Shown here: piece after piece, positions 48,563 through 56,990 of the stretch
Layout: each line of letters opens with the position of its first letter
Numbering within the stretch: the first letter of the stretch is position 1
Assembly (NCBI RefSeq): GCF_000735365.1
Contig: NZ_JMPL01000010.1
Span: forward strand, 16,481 to 80,480
Length of the DNA stretch: 64,000 bases
Source: Kluyvera ascorbata ATCC 33433
GTDB lineage: Bacteria > Pseudomonadota > Gammaproteobacteria > Enterobacterales > Enterobacteriaceae
Reading direction: 5' to 3'
Made by a program: the position numbers and the translations under genes
The notes under the pieces: generated by a model
What the model was told of the DNA's origin: nothing
The model's database searches: none
What the model saw: only the letters and a program-made list of their open reading frames with translations

Positions 48563-49987
48563 ATGTCGAGTGATGGAGATATCGCTGGCTGCAATAAAAA
48601 TATAGCGGTCAGACCTTTCGGATTCAGAGACAAAATTGGTTATTTATGTGGTGACCTGGGAACCTGTTTTATTCTCGGGTTAGTCAACAGTTTCTTAATG
48701 ATTTATTACACGAACGTACTCGGGGTTTCCGGTGTGATTGTTGGGTCGCTCTATTTTGTGACCAAGCTCTTTGATGCGTTTGTCGACGTTGGCGTTGGGC
48801 GCCTATGTGATACGTCTAAACTGACCGCTCATGGACGTTTTAACCCTTGGGTGCGTCGCATGAAGTATCCGTTCTGTATTATTGCGGTCGTCCTGTTTTT
48901 GCCGTTTGTACATGATTTTTCTTATACGGCGAAAATTATCTATATTTGCTGCTCCTATTTTATTTACGGTTCACTGCTATCGACCGTCAGTATCCCTTAC
49001 GGTGCAATGTCAGCGGCAATTAGCTCTAACCCGGAAGATCGTGTGTCGCTCTCAACCTATCGTAGCGTTGGGTCGGCAATCGGTGGTGGGGCTACCGGCT
49101 TCTTTATCCCTATCCTGATGTACACCACCCTGGTTGACGGCAGTCAGGTTATTTCCGGGCAGCACTTTTTCTGGATTGCTATTGGCTGCGCGGTGCTGGG
49201 TTTTATCTTCTTAAGCCTGACCTGCCACTTAACGACGGAACGCGTACGGGTGGAGAGAAAAGAGAGCATGCCTGTTTCTGTTTTGCTCAAAGGGCTGCTG
49301 CGTAATAAAGCACTGATCGTATTAGTTGTTGTGGACCTCCTGATTGTGATTAACCAGGGCCTTTCAGGGACAAATATGACGTACCTGTTCAACGACTATT
49401 TCCACAATAAAGAGGCCATGTCCGTCGCCTTACTGTTTACCTTTGGATCTCTGGTATTGCTGGCGCCGTCGGCATCATGGCTCACCAGGCGGTTTGGCAA
49501 AAAAGAAGCCAGCGTGGGTGCGCTGCTCTTTGCGGTGGTGATGTATGTGCTGATGTACTTCATTCACATTACAGACCCGAAAGTCTATCTGGTTTTCCTG
49601 TTCCTGGCGACGCTCGGGGCGGGCTTATTCAACCTGATGATCTGGGCGTTTATGACCGATGTTTGCGATTATCACCAGTATGTGACCGGCGACCGTGAGG
49701 ATGGCACCGTGTATGGTGTGAACTTCTTTGCTCGTAAGATAGGCCAGGCGTGCGCTGGGGCTATTGGTGGCTTTATGCTGGCGATCATTGGCTACCAGTC
49801 TTCATCAACAGGTGGTGCCGTACAAACCCGTATTGTGCAGGAAAATATTTACACCATGGCGAACCTGCTACCAGCCTTATGTCTGTTCCTGGCGGCCGTT
49901 ATCTTGATTTATTTCTATCCGCTGAACCGTAAAGAGACGCTCAAAATGGAAGAAACGTTGAATAAATTCAACGGGATCAGCAAGTAA
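48563..49987 (+). CDS. GPH-family (glycoside/cation) sugar symporter
   Basis: The 474-aa inner-membrane protein with ~12 helices belongs to the GPH group (MelB/YicJ/YihO-like). The GPH N-terminal motif is KIGYLCGDLGTC (Asp-Gly region for cation binding), with FDAFVDVGVGRLCDTSKLTAHGRFNPWV in loop 2-3. It lies downstream of the KdgM porin with a good AAGGAG ribosome-binding site. It probably imports the oligosaccharide or uronide that the porin admits (inference). It ends at a terminator. Confidence 0.85.
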   Translation: MSSDGDIAGCNKNIAVRPFGFRDKIGYLCGDLGTCFILGLVNSFLMIYYTNVLGVSGVIVGSLYFVTKLFDAFVDVGVGRLCDTSKLTAHGRFNPWVRRMKYPFCIIAVVLFLPFVHDFSYTAKIIYICCSYFIYGSLLSTVSIPYGAMSAAISSNPEDRVSLSTYRSVGSAIGGGATGFFIPILMYTTLVDGSQVISGQHFFWIAIGCAVLGFIFLSLTCHLTTERVRVERKESMPVSVLLKGLLRNKALIVLVVVDLLIVINQGLSGTNMTYLFNDYFHNKEAMSVALLFTFGSLVLLAPSASWLTRRFGKKEASVGALLFAVVMYVLMYFIHITDPKVYLVFLFLATLGAGLFNLMIWAFMTDVCDYHQYVTGDREDGTVYGVNFFARKIGQACAGAIGGFMLAIIGYQSSSTGGAVQTRIVQENIYTMANLLPALCLFLAAVILIYFYPLNRKETLKMEETLNKFNGISK

Positions 49988-49997
49988 TACAGAGTAG

Positions 49998-50034
49998 AAA
50001 AGGCGGTGGGGCACTCTTACCGCCTTTTATTTTT
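49998..50034 (+). terminator. Terminator after the GPH symporter
   Basis: AAAAGGCGGT / ACCGCCTTTT stem with T-rich tail. Confidence 0.82.
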
Positions 50035-50061
50035 CCAAACGGCAGCTCATACGCTATTTTT

Positions 50062-50112
50062 TGTGATATTGGTCACAAAAAAGTTGCAGGGCACACCGGA
50101 TGCGGTTATTAT
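50062..50112 (+). promoter_or_regulatory. Perfect CRP site with sigma-70 promoter for a very small gene
   Basis: TGTGATATTGGTCACA (50062-50077) is an exact TGTGA-N6-TCACA CRP palindrome. It is followed by TTGCAG (50084-50089) and TATTAT (50107-50112) with 17-bp spacing. The expected start of transcription is ~50119, ~50 bp from the CRP centre. Confidence 0.78.
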
Positions 50113-50158
50113 CTGCACATCAAATGACCTCAAGATTAATACGGGTAAAGGTGTGACT

Positions 50159-50239
50159 ATGCTGACTGCAATCAAAAACGTTTTTGTTTCCTACCTGATC
50201 TCTATGTCTGAGCTGCATCCTGAAGTGACTCGCTTCTAA
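50159..50239 (+). CDS. Putative 26-residue small protein (possible dual-function RNA)
   Basis: A short frame, ATG CTG ACT GCA … CGC TTC TAA, encodes 26 residues beginning MLTAIKNVFVSYLISMSEL. The N-terminal half is apolar and amphipathic and the end is polar (HPEVTRF). The upstream GGGTAAAGGTGTG could serve as ribosome-binding site. It lies between a CRP-controlled promoter and a strong terminator, so a ~165-nt transcript is predicted. I do not recognise the peptide. The transcript may be a small RNA with or without translation. Confidence 0.5.
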   Translation: MLTAIKNVFVSYLISMSELHPEVTRF

Positions 50240-50257
50240 GACACTGAACAAATTATA

Positions 50258-50286
50258 GAAAACCGCCTCATGAGGCGGTTTTTTTA
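50258..50286 (+). terminator. Terminator of the small CRP-linked transcript
   Basis: AACCGCCTCATGAGGCGGTT, a perfect 20-bp palindrome, is followed by T7. Confidence 0.88.
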
Positions 50287-50316
50287 TGTCTGGGGTTCCG
50301 CTTCAGGGCCACCAAT

Positions 50317-50352
50317 AAAAAAGCCGGAAAACGTTGACGTTTCCCGGCTTTG
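50317..50352 (-). terminator. Terminator of metJ
   Basis: Minus-strand stem AAAGCCGGGAAACG / CGTTTTCCGGCTTTTTT, directly after the metJ stop. Confidence 0.85.
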
Positions 50353-50360
50353 TCAGCAAA

Positions 50361-50678
50361 TCAGTACTCCCACGTATCCGGGTCAATCCCCAGTTCACGC
50401 ATAATTTCTTTCGCCGCTTCCGGAATTTCATCGCTGCGCTCTTTACGCAGGTCTTCATCGTTAGGTAACGGTTGACCGGTAAATGCATGCAGGAACGCTT
50501 CACACAGCAGTTCGCTGTTGGTGGCGTGACGCAGGTTGTTCACCTGACGACGCGTGCGTTCATCGGTGAGGATCTTCAACACCTTCAGAGGAATGGAAAC
50601 CGTAATTTTTTTTACTTGCTCACTCTTCTTACCGTGCTCAGCGTATGGGCTGATATATTCGCCGCTCCATTCAGCCAT
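50361..50678 (-). CDS. metJ: Methionine repressor MetJ
   Basis: The 105-aa ribbon-helix-helix repressor has the DNA-binding strand [12 protein letters not shown] and the helices [26 protein letters not shown]. With S-adenosylmethionine as corepressor it binds tandem 8-bp met boxes. It is divergent from metB across four such boxes, so it also controls its own gene. Confidence 0.98.
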
Positions 50679-50845
50679 GAGATACCTTTAATCCTCTAGT
50701 CATAAGTTAACAGGCCGGGTCACGGCCGTGATCGCGCGTAGTTTACCGTACAGAGCCCTGCTGTGACACGAGCTTCGGCTTCGCAGATGTGCGCTAATGC
50801 ATATAATTTTAACGGCTATTTGCCAATAGCTCAATCTATACGCAA

Positions 50846-50877
50846 AGAAGTTTAGAAGTCTAGATGTATTGACGGCT
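50846..50877. promoter_or_regulatory. Four tandem MetJ boxes, metJ-metB
   Basis: Contiguous 8-mers AGAAGTTT, AGAAGTCT, AGATGTAT and TGACGGCT approximate the consensus AGACGTCT, upstream of metB and metJ. Confidence 0.85.
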
Positions 50878-50938
50878 ATGGTAACAATGTTTACTCTGGA
50901 GTCCGACTTTTCACCGACCTTGCCAGGAACGAATCCTC

Positions 50939-52099
50939 ATGACCCGTAAACAGGCCACCATCGCAGTGCGTAGCGGATTAAATGACGACGAGCAGTATGG
51001 TTGTGTTGTCCCGCCTATTCATCTTTCCAGTACCTATAACTTTACCGGCTTTAACGAGCCGCGTGCGCATGACTATTCACGTCGCGGTAACCCGACGCGT
51101 GATGTGGTTCAGCGGGCGCTGGCCGAACTGGAAGGAGGCGCAGGCGCGGTTCTGACCAATACGGGCATGTCGGCGATTCATCTGGTGACTACCGTATTCC
51201 TCAAGCCTGGCGACCTGCTGGTTGCTCCACACGACTGCTACGGCGGCAGCTACCGGCTGTTCGACAGTCTGGCAAAACGTGGCTGCTATCGCGTGCTGTT
51301 TGTCGATCAGGGCAATGATGAAGCGTTAAAAGCGGCGCTGGCGGAAAAACCAAAGCTAGTGCTGGTCGAAAGCCCAAGCAACCCGCTGCTGCGCGTGGTG
51401 GATATTGCGAAAATCTGCCAACTGGCGCGTGACGCCGGTGCGGTCAGCGTGGTGGATAACACCTTCCTGAGCCCGGCGCTGCAAAACCCGCTGTCGCTCG
51501 GAGCGGATCTGGTCCTGCACTCCTGCACCAAATATCTGAACGGCCACTCCGATGTGGTCGCCGGCGTGGTGATTGCAAAAGATCCAGAAACGGTCACAGA
51601 ACTGGCATGGTGGGCGAATAATATCGGCGTCACCGGCGGCGCGTTCGACAGCTATCTGCTGCTGCGCGGCCTGCGTACGCTCGTACCACGTATGGATGTG
51701 GCGCAGCGCAACGCCCAGGCGATTGTCGATTTCCTGAAAACCCAGCCGCTGGTGAAAAAGCTGTATCATCCTTCTTTGCCGGATAACCAGGGGCATGAAA
51801 TTGCCGCTCGCCAGCAGAAAGGGTTTGGTGCGATGCTGAGCTTTGAACTGAACGGTGACGAACAGACGCTGCGTCGCTTCCTGAGCGGGCTGTCGCTCTT
51901 CACGCTGGCGGAATCGCTGGGTGGGGTAGAGAGCCTGATTTCTCACGCGGCCACCATGACCCACGCGGGCATGGCCCCGGAAGCGCGCGCGGCCGCAGGT
52001 ATTTCTGAGACGCTACTGCGTATCTCAACCGGTATTGAAGATAGCCAGGACTTAATTGCCGATCTGGAAAATGGATTCCGGGTCGCAGCAGAGGGGTAA
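50939..52099 (+). CDS. metB: Cystathionine gamma-synthase
   Basis: The 386-aa PLP enzyme has the Schiff-base lysine in HSCTKYLNGHSD (~198), the substrate-site SRRGNPTRDVVQRALAELEGG and the C-terminal TLAESLGGVESLISHAATMTH. It joins O-succinylhomoserine and cysteine to cystathionine. It is followed by metL after 2 bp. Confidence 0.98.
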   Translation: MTRKQATIAVRSGLNDDEQYGCVVPPIHLSSTYNFTGFNEPRAHDYSRRGNPTRDVVQRALAELEGGAGAVLTNTGMSAIHLVTTVFLKPGDLLVAPHDCYGGSYRLFDSLAKRGCYRVLFVDQGNDEALKAALAEKPKLVLVESPSNPLLRVVDIAKICQLARDAGAVSVVDNTFLSPALQNPLSLGADLVLHSCTKYLNGHSDVVAGVVIAKDPETVTELAWWANNIGVTGGAFDSYLLLRGLRTLVPRMDVAQRNAQAIVDFLKTQPLVKKLYHPSLPDNQGHEIAARQQKGFGAMLSFELNGDEQTLRRFLSGLSLFTLAESLGGVESLISHAATMTHAGMAPEARAAAGISETLLRISTGIEDSQDLIADLENGFRVAAEG

Positions 52100-52101
52100 A
52101 C

Positions 52102-54534
52102 ATGAGTGTGATTGCGCAGGCAGGGGCGAAAGAGCGTCAGCTGCATAAATTTGGTGGGAGTAGTCTGGCGGATGTGAAGTGTTACCTGCGCGTTGCCGGT
52201 ATTATGACGGAGTACTCTCAGCCCGGCGATATGATGGTCGTTTCCGCCGCAGGGAGCACCACCAACCAGCTGATTAGCTGGCTGAAACTCAGCCAGACCG
52301 ACCGCCTCTCTGCGCATCAGGTTCAGCAGACGCTGCGCCGCTATCAGTCCGATCTGATTAGCGGCCTGCTGCCTGCCGAGATTGCCGACGGCATGATTGC
52401 TGACTTCATTCACGACCTGGAACGCCTGGCCGGGCTTCTGGATAACGGCGTCAGCGATGCGGTTTATGCGGAAGTGGTCGGTCACGGTGAACTGTGGTCG
52501 GCTCGTTTGATGGCGGAAGTCCTGAAGCTGCAAGGTCTGGACGCCGCCTGGCTGGATGCACGCGCGTTTTTACGCGCCGAGCGCTCCGCGCAGCCGCAGG
52601 TTGATGAAGGCCTCTCTTATCCGCTGCTGCAACAGCTTCTGGCGCAGCATCCGGGAAAACGTCTGGTCGTGACCGGTTTTATCAGCCGCAACAACGCGGG
52701 TGAAACCGTGCTGCTGGGGCGTAACGGCTCTGACTACTCCGCGACACAAATCGGTGCGCTGGCGGGGGTTTCCCGCGTCACCATCTGGAGCGACGTGGCT
52801 GGGGTGTACAGCGCCGACCCGCGTAAAGTGAAAGATGCGTGCCTGCTTCCGCTGCTGCGTCTGGATGAAGCCAGCGAGCTGGCGCGTCTTGCCGCACCGG
52901 TGCTCCACGCTCGTACCTTGCAGCCGGTTTCCGGCAGCGATATCGACCTGCAATTACGCTGTAGCTATACGCCGGATCAGGGTTCTACGCGCATTGAGCG
53001 CGTGCTCGCTTCCGGTACCGGCGCGCGTATTGTTACCAGCCATGATGACGTCTGCCTGATTGAGTTCCGCGTTCCGGCAAGCCAGGACTTCAAGCTGGCG
53101 TATAAAGAGATAGACCAATTACTCAAGCGCGCCCAAGTCCGCCCACTGGCGGTAGGCGTGCACGCTGACCATAAGCTGCTGCAGTTTTGCTACACCTCAG
53201 AAGTGGCCGACAGCGCGCTGAAAATTCTTGATGAAGCGGGCCTGCCGGGCGAGCTTCGCCTGCGTCAGGGTCTGGCGCTGGTGGCAATGGTAGGCGCGGG
53301 CGTCACCCGTAACCCACTGCACTGCCACCGTTTCTGGCAGCAGCTGAAAGGCCAGCCGGTTGAGTTTACCTGGCAGTCCGAAGAGGGCATCAGCCTGGTC
53401 GCCGTGCTGCGCGCAGGGCCAACCGAAAGCCTGATTCAGGGTTTGCACCAGTCGCTGTTCCGTGCGGAAAAACGTATCGGCCTGATGCTGTTTGGCAAAG
53501 GCAATATTGGTTCCCGCTGGCTGGAGCTGTTTGCCCGTGAGCAAAGCACGCTTTCTGCCCGCACCGGTTTTGAGTTTGTGCTGGCCGGGGTGGTCGATAG
53601 CCGCCGCAGCCTGCTGAACTATGAAGGGCTCGACGCCAGCCGCGCGCTGGCCTTCTTCGACGATGAAGCTATTGAACAGGATGAAGAATCGCTGTTCCTG
53701 TGGATGCGCGCCCACCCGTACGACGATCTCGTGGTACTGGACGTGACCGCCAGCCCGCAGTTGGCCGATCAGTATCTTGATTTCGCCAGCCACGGTTTCC
53801 ATGTGATCAGCGCCAACAAGCTGGCCGGGGCCAGCAGCAGCGATAAATATCGCCAGATCCACGATGCGTTCGATAAAACCGGCCGCCACTGGCTGTATAA
53901 CGCGACCGTCGGCGCGGGTCTGCCGGTGAACCACACCGTGCGCGACTTGATCGACAGCGGCGACAGTATTCTGGCGATTAGCGGTATCTTCTCCGGGACG
54001 CTCTCCTGGCTGTTCTTACAGTTCGACGGCAGCGTGCCGTTTACCGAACTGGTGGATCAGGCCTGGCAGCAGGGGCTGACTGAACCCGATCCGCGCGTCG
54101 ACCTTTCCGGTAAAGACGTGATGCGTAAGCTGGTGATTCTGGCGCGTGAAGCGGGCTACGATATCGAGCCGGACCAGGTACGCGTTGAGTCTCTGGTGCC
54201 CGCGCACTGTGAAGAGGGCTCAATCGACCACTTCTTTGAAAATGGCGATGAGCTCAACGAGCAGATGCTCCAGCGCCTGGAAGCGGCGCAGGAGATGGGA
54301 CTGGTGCTGCGTTACGTGGCGCGATTCGATGCGAACGGTAAAGCCCGCGTTGGCGTAGAAGCCGTGCGTCAGGAGCACCCGCTGGCATCGCTGCTGCCGT
54401 GCGATAACGTCTTTGCGATTGAAAGCCGCTGGTACCGCGATAACCCGCTGGTGATTCGTGGGCCGGGCGCCGGTCGCGATGTGACCGCCGGGGCGATTCA
54501 ATCGGATATCAACCGTCTGGCGCAGCTGTTGTAA
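52102..54534 (+). CDS. metL: Bifunctional aspartokinase II / homoserine dehydrogenase II
   Basis: The 810-aa fusion is the length of E. coli MetL. The N-terminal aspartokinase has KFGGSSLADVKCYLRVA and GRNGSDYSATQIGALAGVSRVTIW. The C-terminal homoserine dehydrogenase has LFGKGNIGSRWLELF (NAD(P) site, ~464) and NATVGAGLPVNHTVRDLIDSGD. It catalyses steps one and three from aspartate to methionine and lacks feedback by threonine. It is co-transcribed with metB. Confidence 0.98.
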   Translation: MSVIAQAGAKERQLHKFGGSSLADVKCYLRVAGIMTEYSQPGDMMVVSAAGSTTNQLISWLKLSQTDRLSAHQVQQTLRRYQSDLISGLLPAEIADGMIADFIHDLERLAGLLDNGVSDAVYAEVVGHGELWSARLMAEVLKLQGLDAAWLDARAFLRAERSAQPQVDEGLSYPLLQQLLAQHPGKRLVVTGFISRNNAGETVLLGRNGSDYSATQIGALAGVSRVTIWSDVAGVYSADPRKVKDACLLPLLRLDEASELARLAAPVLHARTLQPVSGSDIDLQLRCSYTPDQGSTRIERVLASGTGARIVTSHDDVCLIEFRVPASQDFKLAYKEIDQLLKRAQVRPLAVGVHADHKLLQFCYTSEVADSALKILDEAGLPGELRLRQGLALVAMVGAGVTRNPLHCHRFWQQLKGQPVEFTWQSEEGISLVAVLRAGPTESLIQGLHQSLFRAEKRIGLMLFGKGNIGSRWLELFAREQSTLSARTGFEFVLAGVVDSRRSLLNYEGLDASRALAFFDDEAIEQDEESLFLWMRAHPYDDLVVLDVTASPQLADQYLDFASHGFHVISANKLAGASSSDKYRQIHDAFDKTGRHWLYNATVGAGLPVNHTVRDLIDSGDSILAISGIFSGTLSWLFLQFDGSVPFTELVDQAWQQGLTEPDPRVDLSGKDVMRKLVILAREAGYDIEPDQVRVESLVPAHCEEGSIDHFFENGDELNEQMLQRLEAAQEMGLVLRYVARFDANGKARVGVEAVRQEHPLASLLPCDNVFAIESRWYRDNPLVIRGPGAGRDVTAGAIQSDINRLAQLL

Positions 54535-54915
54535 TTAGCGTTCATTGTTCGCCGCAAACACCTCTTTTGCGGCGAACAGGCCGTTTAGCGCCGCCGGAAA
54601 TCCCGCATAAACCGCCATCTGCATAATCACCTCAATAATCTCGTTCTGCGTTAAGCCAACGTGCAGCGCAGCGGCGATGTGTACCTTAAGCTGAGGTGCG
54701 GCGTTACCCATGGCGGTGAGCGCGGCGACGGTGGCAATTTCCCGACTGCGAAGGTCCAGACCCGGACGCGCATAAATATCGCCAAACGGAAATTCAAGCA
54801 GATAGCGGGCGAAGTCCGGCGCGATATCCTTCAGGCTATCGACAACGGCATCCCCCCCTTTCCCATCAACCTGTTGCAGCATTTTCTGGCCAGTAATATA
54901 GCGTTCTGAATTCAT
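54535..54915 (-). CDS. Carboxymuconolactone decarboxylase family protein
   Basis: The 126-aa AhpD-like all-helical protein has the core LRSREIATVAALTAMGNAAPQLKVHIAAALHVGLTQNEIIEVIMQMAVYAGFPAALNGL. It has no CxxC pair, so it is not a peroxidase of the AhpD type; a decarboxylase- or isomerase-like role is possible. The start at 54915 has GAGGGG 6 bp upstream, whereas the longer frame to 54969 lacks one. It is divergent from the LysR gene at 55004 and converges with metL with no spacer. Confidence 0.85.
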   Translation of the reverse strand: MNSERYITGQKMLQQVDGKGGDAVVDSLKDIAPDFARYLLEFPFGDIYARPGLDLRSREIATVAALTAMGNAAPQLKVHIAAALHVGLTQNEIIEVIMQMAVYAGFPAALNGLFAAKEVFAANNER

Positions 54916-55003
54916 GATAAGCCCCTCGTTAGTTAGCGTATGGCGAGAGGATAGGGCGCGTGGTTCCATTTGGATAATACCGATTCCGTGATACCTTTTC
55001 GGT

Positions 55004-55912
55004 ATGACTACATCTCCCTTGCACGCTCTGGATATCCGCCTGCTACGCTACTTTGCCGTGGTAGCGGAAGAGAACAACATGCGCCGCGCGGCTGACAGGT
55101 TATATATGTCGCAGCCGCCGTTAAGCCGCCATATTCGCCAGCTTGAAGAACGGCTGGGGGTGACTCTTTTTGTCCGGCATACCAAGGGGCTGACGTTAAC
55201 GGCTGATGGACTGCGGGTGCTGGAGATTATTCGCCCGCTGCTGGCGCAGCAGGATGAGACCTATATGGCCTTGAGCCAACTCGCGCAGGCAGAAGCACCG
55301 TCGCTACGCATAGGGCTGACCACCGCGTTTGAGCAGGGCGTTTTTGCTTCGCTGGAAGCCGTGCTGGCGGCGCAGGTGGAGGCGCTGCACGTGGTACGGC
55401 ATGGCTCGCCGGAGCTGGTGCGTCAGGTACGTCGGGGGAAACTGGATGCCGCGCTGGTCGCGCTACCGCTGGAGACCTCGGCGCTCAGTCTTACGCGGCT
55501 AAATCGGCAGGAGCCACTGATTGCGGCGCTGCCCGCGCAATGGCCGGAGGCGGAACAAGAGCGACTGACGCTGAGCACGCTGAACGGCAGGCCGCTATTC
55601 TGGTTTAAACGCGAACGTAATCCGGCTTTCTTCGACTTTACCCGCGATATTTTCCGTCGTGTTGGCTATGTCCCTGCCTGCCTGGAAGAACCTCTGGAAC
55701 ATGATGTGCTGCTGGCGCGTATTGCTCGCGGCGAAGGGCTGAGCCTGTTTCCCGCCTCATTTGCCGCTATTCAGCGCCAGGGCGTGGTTTTCCGGGCGAT
55801 TGATGAAACGGCGCTCTGCGTGGAATGTGGCCTGGTGATGTTACCGGAAAATGCCGCGCGTCTTGCCTGGCTTCTGGAGATGGCTCAGGCCGACTCACGG
55901 GTCACTAACTGA
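55004..55912 (+). CDS. LysR-family transcriptional regulator
   Basis: The 302-aa regulator has an N-terminal winged helix-turn-helix (LDIRLLRYFAVVAEENNMRRAADRLYMSQPPLSRHIRQLEERLG) and a C-terminal effector domain (~95-295). It is divergently placed next to the carboxymuconolactone decarboxylase gene, which it probably controls. The last 28 bp overlap the end of the converging LacI-type gene. Confidence 0.87.
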   Translation: MTTSPLHALDIRLLRYFAVVAEENNMRRAADRLYMSQPPLSRHIRQLEERLGVTLFVRHTKGLTLTADGLRVLEIIRPLLAQQDETYMALSQLAQAEAPSLRIGLTTAFEQGVFASLEAVLAAQVEALHVVRHGSPELVRQVRRGKLDAALVALPLETSALSLTRLNRQEPLIAALPAQWPEAEQERLTLSTLNGRPLFWFKRERNPAFFDFTRDIFRRVGYVPACLEEPLEHDVLLARIARGEGLSLFPASFAAIQRQGVVFRAIDETALCVECGLVMLPENAARLAWLLEMAQADSRVTN

Positions 55913-56901
55913 CCGGAAAGCGTGATCGACTGATTCTCTAGCGCAGGCTCTTTGAGCTTGCGGATCATCAGCGTGGCTGCCTGCCGTCCGCTCTCTTCGC
56001 TGGCGGAAGAGACATAGGTAAAGGCAGGTGACGTGAGGTTGATGTGCAGCATATCCTCAAAGCCAATCAGAGCGACCTGCTGCGTCAGGAAGACATCTTT
56101 ACCTACCGTGCGTCCCACCTTATGAATCCCATCAATACAGCCGATCATGGCATCCGGTGAGTGGCAAAGCAGTGCAGTAATCGCGTTGTTGTTTTCCAGC
56201 AGTTGGCGCGTGGCCACGCTGGCGGCGTAGGTATCGTCGCCGCAGGCAGGGCTAAACTCTTCGCGGTGAGTAATCCCAAGACGGGTGAGGGTGTTGCGAA
56301 ATCCTACGAGGCGCTGCTGGCGAATCAGGTCGTTCTCCAGGCCGCCGAGATAGGCGATATAGCGATGACCGCGCTCAAGCAGATAGCGCGTTGCCAGACT
56401 TGCTGCCTGTTGGTTATCGCGCAGCACGCGATTGCACTCATCCTGAATGGGCGACTGCGAGACAACAACCAGCGGTAGCGGGCACTGACGAATTTGTGCG
56501 GGTAACGTATCGCGGCGGGAATCGGAGGCCAGATAGATAACCCCGGCAACCCCTTGTTGCTTGAAAGACAGCAGGCAGCGCTCCAGGTGTTCATGCTCGT
56601 TCAGCGGCTGACCGAGAAAAACCATATAGCCCTGCGCTTCCAGTTCCTGCACGATGCTCGCCATCACTTTGATGGAAAAGCTGTCGCTGAAGTCGCGAAG
56701 AATAAGACCAATCAGGTTGGAGGTGTTTGCGCGAAGGTTGGCGGCGGCGACATTGTGGACGTAGCCCAGCTCAAGAATGGCGGCCTGCACTTTTTCGATG
56801 GTGGCATCGGAGATTTTGCCTTTCTGGCGAAGCACCAGCGACACGGTAGAAACCGATACGCCCGCTCGCTTCGCGACATCAATTATGCTGACCTTCTTCA
56901 A
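55885..56901 (-). CDS. LacI-family regulator (MalI-like)
   Basis: The 338-aa repressor has an N-terminal LacI head (VSIIDVAKRAGVSVSTVSLVLRQKGKISDATIEKVQAAI) and a sugar-binding core (SNLIGLILRDFSDSFSIKVMASIV). It resembles MalI. It is downstream of a MalX-like PTS gene (90 bp), whose promoter holds two perfect AACGTT-centred palindromes similar to the MalI operator core. It probably represses that gene. The inducer is unknown. Confidence 0.87.
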   Translation of the reverse strand: MKKVSIIDVAKRAGVSVSTVSLVLRQKGKISDATIEKVQAAILELGYVHNVAAANLRANTSNLIGLILRDFSDSFSIKVMASIVQELEAQGYMVFLGQPLNEHEHLERCLLSFKQQGVAGVIYLASDSRRDTLPAQIRQCPLPLVVVSQSPIQDECNRVLRDNQQAASLATRYLLERGHRYIAYLGGLENDLIRQQRLVGFRNTLTRLGITHREEFSPACGDDTYAASVATRQLLENNNAITALLCHSPDAMIGCIDGIHKVGRTVGKDVFLTQQVALIGFEDMLHINLTSPAFTYVSSASEESGRQAATLMIRKLKEPALENQSITLSGQLVTRESA

Positions 56902-56990
56902 AAATCGCTCCCTGAGCCGTCACGCCAATCCACACAAAACAAGGAGGCTCCCATCAGAACGGGAACCTCCAACCGATCATAATCTTATGA

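Noticed and set aside
50846-50877. Short tandem repeats that might be read as a microsatellite or CRISPR remnant
   Set aside because: The 8-bp period and AGACGTCT-like units between metJ and metB identify them as MetJ operator boxes.
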